From the NCBI GenBank assembly GCA_021831035.1, contig JAKBNL010000010.1, positions 1-64,000 of the forward strand: a stretch of 64,000 nt of DNA, read 5' to 3'. Origin of the DNA: Actinomycetes bacterium (GTDB taxonomy: Bacteria; Actinomycetota; Acidimicrobiia; Acidimicrobiales; RAAP-2). Under the pieces are notes generated by a model that saw only the letters and a list, made by a program, of their open reading frames with translations, had not been told where the DNA came from and did not search any database. Made by a program: the position numbers and the translations under genes. Every line of letters begins with the position of its first letter. Position 1 is the stretch's first letter. Shown piece after piece: positions 1 to 11,174 of the stretch.

Positions 1-2547
1 CGCGTCGTGGTCGTGGAGCCGGCGCGGGTCCGGGGCCGGCTCGCCGACCTGCTCGACGAGGAGCGCGAGCTCGCCGGGGTCGTGGCCACGACCTGGCGGG
101 CCGACCGCGAGGTGCCGCTGCTGCACGTCGACTACGCGACCCTGCTCGCCGGCCACGAGGTCGTCGCCCTGGAGGGCCGACCCGGCGCGGGCGGGGGGCT
201 CAGCTCGCCGCCGGTCGTCCAGGGCGACCCCGGTCGCGTGGCGGCCCACGTGCGCGAGTGGTCCCCCGAGCGGCGCGGCGTGGTGCTCGCCACGTCGCCC
301 GGCGCGGTCGCTCGCGTCGCCGACCAGCTGCGCGGGGAGGGGCTCGCGGTCTCGACCGACCCGGCCACGGTCTTCGAGACGCGCCTGAGCGTCCTCGAGA
401 GTGCGCTGCCGGCGGGCTTCTGGCTGGACGACCCCGAGGTCGTGGTCTGGGCCGAGAGCGACCTCACCGGTCGGCGGGCGACCCGCCGGGTGACCCGGGC
501 GCGGGCGCGCACCGTGGACGGCTTCTTCGACGACCTGGCGGTCGGCAGCTACGTCGTGCACCGCCACCACGGGGTCGCGCGCTACGCCGGCACCACGACG
601 CGCTCGATCAACGGGATCACGCGCGACTACCTCGTGCTCGAGTTCAAAGACGGCCGCAGCTACTGGCCCACCGAGCAGATCGACGCCGTCACGCCCTACA
701 CCGGCGGCGACGGGCCGGCCCTGTCGCGCCTGGGCGGCGCCGAGTGGCAGAAGACGCGCGCGAAGGCGCGCGCGGCGGCGTACCTCGTGGCCCAGGAGCT
801 CGTCGAGCTCTATCGCCAGCGCGCGGTGGCGACGGGCCACGCCTTCAGCCCCGACTCCGCGTGGCAGCGCGAGATGGAGGACCTCTTCCCCTACACCCTC
901 ACCGCCGACCAGGCCCGGGCGATCGCCGAGGTCAAGGCCGACATGGAGGCACCCCGACCCATGGACCGCCTGGTGTGCGCCGACGTCGGCTTCGGCAAGA
1001 CCGAGGTGGCCCTGCGCGCGGTCTTCAAGTGCGTCCAGGACAACAAGCAGGCCGCGGTCCTCGTGCCCACGACGCTCCTGGCGAGCCAGCACTTCCAGAC
1101 CTTCGCCGAGCGCTTCGCCGGCTTCCCGGTGCGCGTGGCGCTCCTCAGCCGCTTCGTCGACGACGCCGAGGCGAGCGCGACCCTCACGGGGCTGCGCGAG
1201 GGGGCGGTGGACGTCGTCGTGGGAACGCACCGACTCCTCTCGGAGGGGGTGACCTTCAGGGACCTCGGGCTGCTCGTGGTCGACGAGGAGCAGCGCTTCG
1301 GGGTCGAGCACAAAGAGGCCATCAAGGCTCGGGCGGTGGGCGTCGACGTGCTCACGCTGAGTGCGAGCCCGATTCCGCGCACGCTGGAGATGGCCCTGGC
1401 GGGGATCCGCGACCTGTCGATGATCACGACCCCGCCGGCCGACCGCCGGCCGATCCTGACCTACGTCGGCGAGTTCGACGAGCCGGCGGTCGTCGAGGCG
1501 GTCCGCCGCGAGCTCCTGCGCGAGGGCCAGGTCTTCTACGTGCACAACCGCGTCCACGACATCGATCACGTCGCCCAGCGGATCGGCCGGCTGGTACCCG
1601 ACGCGCGCGTCGCGGTGGCCCACGGCCAGATGGACGAGGCGGCGCTCGAGCGGGTCATGGTCGACTTCTGGGACCAGCGCTACGACGTGCTCGTCTGCAC
1701 GACGATCGTGGAGTCGGGCATCGACCTGCCCACGGTGAACACGCTCATCGTCGACCGCGCGGACCGACTCGGGCTGGGCCAGCTCCACCAGCTGCGCGGC
1801 CGCGTCGGCCGTTCGGGCCAGCGGGCCTACGCCTACCTCTTCCACCCGCCGGGCGAGACGCTCTCGGAGACCGCCTACGAGCGGCTGCGCACGGTCGGTG
1901 ATAACACCTCCCTGGGCAGCGGCTTCAAGATCGCCATGCGCGACCTCGAGATCCGCGGTGCGGGCAACCTGCTCGGCCACGACCAGTCGGGTCCGGTGGC
2001 CGCGGTCGGCTACGACCTCTACGTCCAGCTGGTGGCCGAGGCCGTCGCCGAGGCCAAGGGGGAGGTCCCGATCGAGCCGACCACCGTGACCCTCGACGTC
2101 CCCGGGGCGGCCCACCTGCCGCGCGAGTACGTCGAGGCCGACGACGCTCGGCTCGAGGCCTACCGCCGCCTCGCCGAGGTCCGCACCGACGCCGAGCTCG
2201 TCGACCTGCGCGAGGAGTGGTCCGACCGCTACGGCGTCCCGCCGGCGCCGGTCGAGGGGCTGCTCGAGCTCGCCGGCCTGCGCCTCGCGTGCCTCGCCCG
2301 GGGCGTCACCTCCCTCGTCGTCCAGCCGGCCCGGGTCGGGGTGCGCAGCCGGGCCCGGCTGCGGGTGTCGCCGCTGCGCCTCTCCTACCGCCAGCAGGTG
2401 CGGCTGCGCCGGCTGCGCGCGGGCGCGCTCTACGACGAGGCCGCGGCCGAGCTGCGCTGCGACCTCGAGCCCGCCGAGACCACGGCGCGCGCGCTGCGCG
2501 AGTTGCTCGAGACCCTGGAGGCGCCCGCGACGGAGGTGGCCGACTGA
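1..2547 (+). CDS. mfd: Transcription-repair coupling factor Mfd (5' end outside window)
   Basis: CarD/RID-like segment (VGSYVVHRHHGVARYAG), Walker A-like DVGFGKTEVALRA, DEEQRFGV, QLHQLRGRVGRSGQRAYAY; ORF open at left edge. Confidence 0.95.
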   Translation, partial: RVVVVEPARVRGRLADLLDEERELAGVVATTWRADREVPLLHVDYATLLAGHEVVALEGRPGAGGGLSSPPVVQGDPGRVAAHVREWSPERRGVVLATSPGAVARVADQLRGEGLAVSTDPATVFETRLSVLESALPAGFWLDDPEVVVWAESDLTGRRATRRVTRARARTVDGFFDDLAVGSYVVHRHHGVARYAGTTTRSINGITRDYLVLEFKDGRSYWPTEQIDAVTPYTGGDGPALSRLGGAEWQKTRAKARAAAYLVAQELVELYRQRAVATGHAFSPDSAWQREMEDLFPYTLTADQARAIAEVKADMEAPRPMDRLVCADVGFGKTEVALRAVFKCVQDNKQAAVLVPTTLLASQHFQTFAERFAGFPVRVALLSRFVDDAEASATLTGLREGAVDVVVGTHRLLSEGVTFRDLGLLVVDEEQRFGVEHKEAIKARAVGVDVLTLSASPIPRTLEMALAGIRDLSMITTPPADRRPILTYVGEFDEPAVVEAVRRELLREGQVFYVHNRVHDIDHVAQRIGRLVPDARVAVAHGQMDEAALERVMVDFWDQRYDVLVCTTIVESGIDLPTVNTLIVDRADRLGLGQLHQLRGRVGRSGQRAYAYLFHPPGETLSETAYERLRTVGDNTSLGSGFKIAMRDLEIRGAGNLLGHDQSGPVAAVGYDLYVQLVAEAVAEAKGEVPIEPTTVTLDVPGAAHLPREYVEADDARLEAYRRLAEVRTDAELVDLREEWSDRYGVPPAPVEGLLELAGLRLACLARGVTSLVVQPARVGVRSRARLRVSPLRLSYRQQVRLRRLRAGALYDEAAAELRCDLEPAETTARALRELLETLEAPATEVAD

Positions 2548-2552
2548 CTCGG

Positions 2553-2558
2553 TAGCAT
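2553..2558 (+). promoter_or_regulatory. Putative -10 box TAGCAT, 6 nt before GTG start at 2565 (leaderless)
   Basis: TAGCAT-ggcccc-GTG. Confidence 0.5.
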
Positions 2559-2564
2559 GGCCCC

Positions 2565-3647
2565 GTGCGGCGGGTCGTCCTGGGGCTGGTGATACTGCTG
2601 GCCGGGGCCGTCGCCTACGGGTGGAGCGGTCTCTCCTCGGGGATCACGGTCAACGGCCAGCGCATCGACGCGAGGACCCTCAACGGCGAGCTCGCCGCCA
2701 TCAGCCAGCACCTCACCCTGCAGTGCTACGTGACGGCCCTGAGCCCCACCAACTACGGGGTCGGGGCGGGCGGGGACACCGTGAAGGCGACCGGTGCGGC
2801 GGCCTGGACCGAGCTGCGCGTCGAGGGCGTGGCGATCGACCAGTACGTCCAGGGTCACCTGCACTACCACCCGAGCGCCGCGGCGCTCGCCTCGGCCAGG
2901 GCGTCGCTCGAGGGCGAGATGACCGTCCAGGCCCAGACGAACCGCCTCACCTGCCCGGGCACGTCGGCCCGGGCCCTGGCCGAGATGCCCGCCGAGATGC
3001 GCTCGGCCGAGGTCCTCGCCCAGGCGGACTCGCTGTACCTGGTGGGCAAGTTGAAGAAGGCGATTCCGCTGACGGTGGCCTCGATGCGCCACTACTACGA
3101 CGCCCACCAGAGCAGCTACGACACGCTGTGCGTCTCCATCGCCCTGGTGTCGCCGGCGAAGGTCGCCGCGTTCGCCGCCTCTCAGAAGACGGGGATGTCG
3201 GTGGCGGACCTCGCGCGCACCTACTCCGTCGACCCGTCGGGACAGAGGGGGGGCGCCTACGGCTGCTACCCGCCGACGGACCAGTCCTACCCCGCGGTGC
3301 GCAACGACGTCGCGAACGGCACCCTGGACGCCTTCCCCTCGACTCCGCAGTACATCAACTACGGGGGCCAGACCTACGCCTTCTACGTCGCGTTGACTAA
3401 GCGCACGCCGACCCGCTTCACCTTGGCGGCGCCGGCGGTGCTCAACGACCTGAAGAACCTCAACGCCACGGCGGCCGCCTCGGTGAAGAACACGCTGCTC
3501 TACGAGGCCGCGGTCCACGTCGACCCGGCCTTCGGGCGATGGGGCCTCGCGAGCGGCGGCCCCACGGTCTTCGCCCCCGCCACGCCCGCGGCGTCGCAGG
3601 TCACCGGGACGGGGACGCTGGGCGGCGGCGCGGCCAGCTATCGGTGA
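2565..3647 (+). CDS. SurA/PpiC-like peptidyl-prolyl isomerase, membrane-anchored
   Basis: N-terminal TM helix, SurA-like N region and parvulin-like segment (VADLARTYSVDPSGQRGGAYGCYPP); adjacent to mfd and mazG. Confidence 0.75.
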   Translation: MRRVVLGLVILLAGAVAYGWSGLSSGITVNGQRIDARTLNGELAAISQHLTLQCYVTALSPTNYGVGAGGDTVKATGAAAWTELRVEGVAIDQYVQGHLHYHPSAAALASARASLEGEMTVQAQTNRLTCPGTSARALAEMPAEMRSAEVLAQADSLYLVGKLKKAIPLTVASMRHYYDAHQSSYDTLCVSIALVSPAKVAAFAASQKTGMSVADLARTYSVDPSGQRGGAYGCYPPTDQSYPAVRNDVANGTLDAFPSTPQYINYGGQTYAFYVALTKRTPTRFTLAAPAVLNDLKNLNATAAASVKNTLLYEAAVHVDPAFGRWGLASGGPTVFAPATPAASQVTGTGTLGGGAASYR

Positions 3648-4990
3648 GGCCCCGGGTCCGGGTCGTCGGGCTCGGCCCCGGCGCGCCCACGGCCGTGACG
3701 GTGGGGGCCCTCGAGCGGCTGGCCCAGGCCGAGGTGGCGCGCCTGCGCACCCGGCGACACCCCTCGGCCGAGGGGCTCGGTGACCTCGAGAGCTACGACG
3801 ACTGGTACGAGCGCGCGGACTCCTTCGAGTCGCTCTACGCGGCCATCGTCGACGACCTGGTCGCCCTCGCGCGCGACGCCGCCGGCGGCGAGGTGGTCTA
3901 CGCGGTGCCGGGCTCGCCCCTGGTCGCCGAGCGCACCGTCGAGCTGCTGCGCGAGCGTGACGACGTCGAGGCCGTCGTGGAGCCGGCCGTGTCGGTGATC
4001 GACGCGGCGTGCGCCGCCCTGGGCGTCGACCCGATGGCGGTCGGGCTGCGCGTCGTCGACGCGCTCGCGCCCGTGGTCTGGCGCGAGGGCCCCCACCTGG
4101 TGCTGCAGTGCTACGCGCCCGAGGTGCTGGCCGTGCTGGCCGACCAGCTCGCCGGCGCGTCGGTGACCCTGCTCTCGCACCTGGGGCTGGACGACGAGCG
4201 CGTCGAGCCGATCGAGCTGGGCGACCTCACACGGGTCACCCCGGTCGACCACCTCAGCTCGCTGTGGGTCGAGGTGCCCCGCGGCGCCGCCGAGGCGAGC
4301 GGCGACCTCGTGGCGCTGGTGCACCGGCTGCGCGCCGAGTGCCCCTGGGACCAGGAGCAGACCCACGGCTCGCTCGCCCGCCACCTCCTCGAGGAGGCCT
4401 ACGAGGCCCTCGACGCCCTCGAGGACTACGTGCGCGCCCCAAACGCGGGCTCCACCGACCACCTCGTCGAGGAGCTCGGCGACCTGTGGTGTCAGGTCGT
4501 CTTCCACGCCGAGCTCGCGGCCGAGGAGGAGCGCTTCGACCTCGCCGAGGTCGCCGACCGGCTGGGCGCGAAGCTGGTCGCCCGCCACCCCCACGTCTTC
4601 GGGGACGTGACCGCCGAGAGCGCCGACGAGGTGGCCGCACGCTGGGAGGTCCTCAAGCTCGCCGAGAAGGGTCGCGCGAGCGTCACCGACGGGATCGTCT
4701 GGCAGCAGCCCGCCCTCTCGCTCTACGCCACGCTGCTGCGCAAGGCGGCCTCCCTCGGGCTCGAGCCGCCCCCACCCGAGGCACTGCGCGCCGACGCCGT
4801 CGCGGCGCTCGCGGCCCTCGAGGTCGATCGCACCGCGGCCGGGGACTCGCCCGCCCCGCGGGCGTGGGGCGACGCGCTCGTCGCCCTGGTGGCGCTCGCC
4901 CGACACGCCGGGGTCGACCTGGAGGGGGTGCTGCGCGAGCGAGCCCGCTCGATGCGCGAGGCCATCGCCGACGCCGAGCGTCGCGACTAA
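3644..4990 (+). CDS. mazG: Tetrapyrrole-methylase-like domain fused to MazG nucleotide pyrophosphohydrolase (YabN-like)
   Basis: N-term VRVVGLGPGAP; MazG domain LRAECPWDQEQTHGSLARHLLEEAYEALDAL...EELGDLWCQVVFHAELA; GTG start overlaps upstream stop. Confidence 0.9.
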   Translation: MRPRVRVVGLGPGAPTAVTVGALERLAQAEVARLRTRRHPSAEGLGDLESYDDWYERADSFESLYAAIVDDLVALARDAAGGEVVYAVPGSPLVAERTVELLRERDDVEAVVEPAVSVIDAACAALGVDPMAVGLRVVDALAPVVWREGPHLVLQCYAPEVLAVLADQLAGASVTLLSHLGLDDERVEPIELGDLTRVTPVDHLSSLWVEVPRGAAEASGDLVALVHRLRAECPWDQEQTHGSLARHLLEEAYEALDALEDYVRAPNAGSTDHLVEELGDLWCQVVFHAELAAEEERFDLAEVADRLGAKLVARHPHVFGDVTAESADEVAARWEVLKLAEKGRASVTDGIVWQQPALSLYATLLRKAASLGLEPPPPEALRADAVAALAALEVDRTAAGDSPAPRAWGDALVALVALARHAGVDLEGVLRERARSMREAIADAERRD

Positions 4991-5021
4991 CGGCTCGCGC
5001 GAAGGGGCGCGGGTAACGTGA

Positions 5022-6771
<1,750 letters not shown>

Positions 6772-6775
<4 letters not shown>

Positions 6776-7260
6776 GCTTCGTCGAGGCGTCCGACGACGA
6801 CCGCCGGGCCGTGGAGTCGCTCCTCGGGCGCCCCCTGGCCGGCCGCTTCGCGGTGGTCGTGCGGCGGCGCGACGGGCGTCCGGTCGTGATCGAGAACGAG
6901 CCGCACCTGCGCGACGGCACGCCGATGCCGACCCTCTACTGGCTGGTCGACCCCGAGCTCTGCGAGGCGGTGAGCCGCCTCGAGGGCACCGGTGGCGTGC
7001 ACCGCTTCGAGGACCTCGTCGATCCACGGGCCCTGGCCGCCACCCACGACGCCTACGCCCGCGCGCGCGGGACCGCGACGGTGCGCACCGACGCGGTGGC
7101 GCCGGCCGGGGGCGTCGGCGGGACCCGACGGGGCGTGAAGTGCCTCCACGCCCACCTCGCCTACCGGCTCACCGGCGCGCAGGACCCGGTCGGCGACCTC
7201 GTCGCCGGTGAGCTCGACGTCGACCTGGGCCAGTTCGTTCTCGAGGACGCCCGTGGCTGA
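6772..7260 (+). CDS. DUF501 family protein
   Basis: VIENEPHLRDGTPMPTLYWLVDPEL typical of DUF501; between FtsB-like and ppx. Confidence 0.85.
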
Positions 7261-8185
7261 GCCGGTCGCCGCCGTCGACTGCGGGTCGAACTCGACGCGC
7301 CTGATCGTCACCGACGCCGCGGGTCGCGCGATGGCCCGTGAGATGCGCATCACCCGGCTCGCCGAGGGTGTCGACGCCTCCGGCGAGTTGAGCGAGGCGG
7401 CACTGGCGCGGACCCTCACGGTCCTCGAGGAGTACCGGGGGCTCTGCGCGCGCGCCGGTGTGACCCGCGGGCTGTGCGCGGCGACCTCGGCCGTGCGCGA
7501 CGCGCGCAACGGCGCGGAGTTCCTCGAGCGCGCGCGGGCGGTCCTCGGCTTTGACGCCGTCGTCTTGTCGGGCGAGGACGAGGCCACCTACTCCTTCGAG
7601 GGGGCGACGATCGACCTGGACGACGACGACGGGCGGCCGGTCGCGATCCTCGACGTCGGGGGCGGCTCGACCGAGATCGCCGCGCGGATCGACGGCCGCG
7701 TCGTCGGCTACTCCATGCAGGTCGGCTGCGTGCGCGTGACCGAGCGCGCCCTCGGTCCCGGCCCGGTCGACGCCGAGCGGGCGGCCCGGGCGCGCGCCAT
7801 GATCGGCTCGGCCCTCGACGGGGCCGCGGCCGGCGCGCCCGCGCTCTTCGCGTTGGGCCCGGAGCTGCGTCTCGTCGGGCTCGCCGGGACGGTCTCCACC
7901 CTCGCCCAGCTCGACGCCGGCCTCGACCACTACGACCGGTCCGTCGTGCACCACCGGCGGCTCACCCGCGCGGCGGTCGTCGACTGGCGGGACCGGCTCG
8001 GGTCCGAGCCGCCGGCGGCGCGGCTGGGCCGGCCGGGGATGGTCCCCGGTCGCGAGGACGTGATCGTCGCCGGGCTCTACGTCGTGGAGGCCGTCATGGA
8101 CCGCCTCGGCGTGGAGGAGCTGCTCAGCTCCGAGAGCGACATCCTCGACGGCATCGCCGCGCGGCTGCGGCCGTCTTTTGCGTGA
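7253..8185 (+). CDS. Ppx/GppA exopolyphosphatase family
   Basis: AAVDCGSNSTRLIVTD, ATSAVRDARNG, ILDVGGGSTEIA. Confidence 0.93.
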   Translation: MAEPVAAVDCGSNSTRLIVTDAAGRAMAREMRITRLAEGVDASGELSEAALARTLTVLEEYRGLCARAGVTRGLCAATSAVRDARNGAEFLERARAVLGFDAVVLSGEDEATYSFEGATIDLDDDDGRPVAILDVGGGSTEIAARIDGRVVGYSMQVGCVRVTERALGPGPVDAERAARARAMIGSALDGAAAGAPALFALGPELRLVGLAGTVSTLAQLDAGLDHYDRSVVHHRRLTRAAVVDWRDRLGSEPPAARLGRPGMVPGREDVIVAGLYVVEAVMDRLGVEELLSSESDILDGIAARLRPSFA

Positions 8186-8226
8186 TCGGGGGCGGGCTGG
8201 CACGATGAGACGATGAGGGGTACGCC

Positions 8227-8856
8227 ATGGTGACGCTCCGGGGCACGGGACACGCGCCGGTCTCCCTGCACGGCCGGCGCGTCGTGCTGCGCACCCTCGT
8301 CGAGGCGGACTACGACGCCTGGCACGAGGTCCGCGTGCGCGGTCGGGACTGGCTGCTCAAGTGGGAGCCGCGCTCGGCCCACGCGCCGCACCTCGCCGAG
8401 GACCGACGCAGCTTCGCCACGCGATGCCAGGTGCGCGAGCGCGAGCGCCAGATCGGCACGGGATTCGGCTTCGGTATCTTCGTGGACGGCCGCTTCGTCG
8501 GGGAGATCTCGTTGTCCTCGATCCAGCGCGGACCGCTGCAGTCGGCCTTCGTCGGCTACTGGATCGACGAGGCCTACGCGGGTCGGGGCCTCATGCCCGA
8601 GTCGGTCGTGGTCGTGCTGCAGTTCGCCTTCGAGTCCCTTCGCCTGCACCGGATCGAGATCAACATCATCCCGCGCAACGCCGCGTCGCGACGCGTCGTG
8701 GAGAAGCTCGGGCTGCGCTTCGAGGGCATCGCCGAGCGCTACCTCGAGATCGACGGCGCGTGGGAGGACCACGCCCACTACGCGATCACCGCCGAGGAGT
8801 GGTCGGATCGTGCGCCGACGCTCGTGAGCTCCTGGCTCCTGCCCCTGGTCGACTAG
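8227..8856 (+). CDS. GNAT N-acetyltransferase (RimJ/RimL-like)
   Basis: RRVVLRTLVEADYDAW, GYWIDEAYAGRGLMPESV, LHRIEINIIPRNAASRRVVEKLG. Confidence 0.9.
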   Translation: MVTLRGTGHAPVSLHGRRVVLRTLVEADYDAWHEVRVRGRDWLLKWEPRSAHAPHLAEDRRSFATRCQVRERERQIGTGFGFGIFVDGRFVGEISLSSIQRGPLQSAFVGYWIDEAYAGRGLMPESVVVVLQFAFESLRLHRIEINIIPRNAASRRVVEKLGLRFEGIAERYLEIDGAWEDHAHYAITAEEWSDRAPTLVSSWLLPLVD

Positions 8857-9794
8857 GCGGGCTCGAGTACGCGTCCCGCGAGCTCGGAGGGAGTGGTCGT
8901 GCGCAGCACGCCCCCGAGGGCGGCCGCCACGCCGGCCCCCCCGACGGCGTCGTCGCGCCCGAGCACGACGAGGGCGTCACGCTCCCCGCGGGCCACGACG
9001 AGGCCCGCCAGCCGGGTCCGGCGGGCCGCCTCGGCCACGTCGGCCACCGCGACGTCGCGGTCGGTCGCCACGGCGGGGTTCACGTACCGGGTCGACGCGA
9101 GCCCGCGCACGTCGCGCAAGACGTCGAGGGCCACCCGACCGGGGTGGACCGACGAGCCGGGGACGTCGCTCCAGCTGACCGGGACCGGCTCGACGCTCAG
9201 CCCGAGCGCCCGGGCGAGGTGGAAGAGCTCCACGTCGATGGCGAAGCCCTCGACGTGGGCGAGCAGCGCGAGGAGGCGACCGGCCCCCAGCCGGTAGCCC
9301 TTGAAGCCGCACTGGGTGTCGCGCAGCGGCGTGCGCACGTAGTGGTGGACGAGCCGACTGAAGGCGGCGCCGGCCAGGGTGCGCCACGGCGAGTCGTAGG
9401 CGATGCGCCCGTCGCCGGTGCGCGAGCCGGGGGCGAGGTCGGCCCGGGTGAGGGCGGCCATCACCTCGGGGATGTGGCGGGGGTCGATGGCCATGTCGGC
9501 GTCGGCGGTCACCACGAGCGGTGCGCGCGCGACCCGCAGCCCGAGACGCAGCGCCGCGCCCTTGCCGCGGTTCTCGGGCAGCGCGACCACCCGGTGGTGG
9601 GGGAGCGACCCGTAGACGCGCGTGGCGGCCTCGCCCGTCGCGTCGGTGGAGCCGTCGTCGACCACGACCACCTCGACGCGCTCGGGACCGAGGCGCTCGA
9701 GGGTCGGGACGAGCCGCGCGTACCCGGCGTCGAGTCGGGCCGCCTCGTTGTGGGCCGGGACGACGATCGAGAGGTCGAGGTCGGGGTCGCTCAC
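8853..9794 (-). CDS. Family 2 glycosyltransferase (dolichyl-phosphate glucosyltransferase-like)
   Basis: LSIVVPAHNEAARL, VVVVDDGSTDATGE, ADADMAIDPRHIPEVM, RDTQCGFKGYR; GTG start in the longer ORF track entry. Confidence 0.9.
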   Translation of the reverse strand: MSDPDLDLSIVVPAHNEAARLDAGYARLVPTLERLGPERVEVVVVDDGSTDATGEAATRVYGSLPHHRVVALPENRGKGAALRLGLRVARAPLVVTADADMAIDPRHIPEVMAALTRADLAPGSRTGDGRIAYDSPWRTLAGAAFSRLVHHYVRTPLRDTQCGFKGYRLGAGRLLALLAHVEGFAIDVELFHLARALGLSVEPVPVSWSDVPGSSVHPGRVALDVLRDVRGLASTRYVNPAVATDRDVAVADVAEAARRTRLAGLVVARGERDALVVLGRDDAVGGAGVAAALGGVLRTTTPSELAGRVLEPA

Positions 9795-10960
9795 TACGGG
9801 CGCGCCGCGCCGATCAGCCCGGCGGTGAAGAGCGGGGCCAGGGCCACGTCGGTGCCCGAGTGGGCGGCCGCGATGGTCGTGTCGACGCCCCAGGGTCCGC
9901 TGCCCACGTACATCACGACGTGGTCCACCGCGTTGTCCCCGTCGAGGTTGTAGTAGAAGAGCAGGTCCCCGGGTTGGAGAGCCGTCAGGGGGACGTGGTG
10001 CATCGCCGGCCACTGGGCCTCGGTCGTGCGTGGGATGAGGATGCCGGCCTTCGCCCAGGCCCACTGGACGAGGCCGGAGCAGTCGAAGCCCACCCCGGGC
10101 GTCTCGCCGCCCCAGACGTAGGGGACCCCGATCTGGCTCTCGGCCTCGGCGACGGCCTTCTGGCCCTGGGCCGTGCCGGCGACCTCGGCGACCGTGACCG
10201 TCGTGGTCGCGGCCTGGATCGCCTCGATCACCCTGTTGGCGGCACTCTGTCCGCCGACGGCCGAGGCCGCGTTGATCGCCTGCTCCTCGGCCGCCGTGTC
10301 GTGGTGGCGAGCCGCGGCGGCGCCGGCGCTGATCTCGTAGGCGATGATCTCGCTGCGCAGGGTCGCGGTGACGGTGGCGAGGGTGGCCTGGGTCTGGTCG
10401 GCCAGTCGGATGTTCTCGGCGAGCAGGGTCTTGGCGGCGAGGGCCGCGTGCTCTTTCTGGGCGCGGGCGTTGGCGACCCGGCTCACCGTCGTCTGGAGAG
10501 AGGTGCGCTCGTGCTGGTAGCGCCGGCGCAGCGCGTCGAGGTTGCCCACCACCTTGTCCTCGTAGACCTGGCGGGCGTCGGCGGTCGTGACGTTCTGGTC
10601 GAAGATCGCGAGGGTCTGGGCCTGGGCCGCCCCGAAGACGTAGGCCCGCACGACGGCCACCACGAGCCTCTTCGAGGTGGCCGCGACCGCGCTGCGCTTG
10701 GTGGCCTCCTGGCCCTGGAGGCTGGCGATGGTGGTGCCGAGCTGGGCGACGGCGGCCCGGTCGGCGTCGTACTGGTTGGCCGTGATCTCGCTCTGCTTCT
10801 CCTGCTGGGAGAGCGTCTTGGAGAGCTGGGCGATCTCGGCCTGGGTCTGGGCGATGGTCTGGGCGCCGACCCGTCCGGGCACGAGCACCAGGGCCGTGAT
10901 GATCAGGGCCAGGACCACAGCCAAGGGGGAAGGTGTCGTGCCCCGACGCCGCACGCGCAT
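9794..10960 (-). CDS. Secreted coiled-coil NlpC/P60 peptidoglycan hydrolase
   Basis: Signal peptide, long coiled coil, C-term VPYVWGGETPGVGFDCSGLVQWAW...HVVMYVG. Confidence 0.92.
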   Translation of the reverse strand: MRVRRRGTTPSPLAVVLALIITALVLVPGRVGAQTIAQTQAEIAQLSKTLSQQEKQSEITANQYDADRAAVAQLGTTIASLQGQEATKRSAVAATSKRLVVAVVRAYVFGAAQAQTLAIFDQNVTTADARQVYEDKVVGNLDALRRRYQHERTSLQTTVSRVANARAQKEHAALAAKTLLAENIRLADQTQATLATVTATLRSEIIAYEISAGAAAARHHDTAAEEQAINAASAVGGQSAANRVIEAIQAATTTVTVAEVAGTAQGQKAVAEAESQIGVPYVWGGETPGVGFDCSGLVQWAWAKAGILIPRTTEAQWPAMHHVPLTALQPGDLLFYYNLDGDNAVDHVVMYVGSGPWGVDTTIAAAHSGTDVALAPLFTAGLIGAARP

Positions 10961-10966
10961 GAGTCA

Positions 10967-10972
10967 AGCCTA
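10967..10972 (-). promoter_or_regulatory. Putative -10 box TAGGCT, 6 nt before ATG at 10960
   Basis: Minus strand TAGGCT-tgactc-ATG. Confidence 0.5.
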
Positions 10973-11059
10973 GTGAGGGGTCCTGAGAGAACGGGGGCAA
11001 CCGACCGGTTCCGGGCGGATGGCGCTCGGGGCTCGGTTAGCGTGGGCCCGCGGCGTCGA

Positions 11060-11133
11060 GGGGGCGTAGCCCAATCGGTAGAGGCAGGGCGCTTAAACCG
11101 CCTTCAGTGAGGGTTCGAATCCCTCCGCCCCTA
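11060..11133 (+). tRNA. tRNA-like gene, anticodon UAA (Leu by codon), class I with a 5-nt variable loop
   Basis: GGGGGCG TA GCCC AATCGGTAGA GGC A GGGCG CTTAAAC CGCCT TCAGT GAGGG TTCGAAT CCCTC CGCCCCT A; all stems pair (G-U at the acceptor end); no encoded CCA. Confidence 0.85.
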
Positions 11134-11162
11134 CGCCGCTGGGGCGGGGTGGCGCCATTTAG

Positions 11163-11168
11163 TAGCGT
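11163..11168 (+). promoter_or_regulatory. Putative -10 box TAGCGT, 6 nt before GTG at 11175
   Basis: TAGCGT-tgtagg-GTG. Confidence 0.5.
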
Positions 11169-11174
11169 TGTAGG

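Noticed and set aside
9521-11110. 529-aa plus-strand ORF covering the NlpC/P60 gene and the tRNA
   Set aside because: Antisense to a clear NlpC/P60 protein and runs into a tRNA-like gene; not coding.
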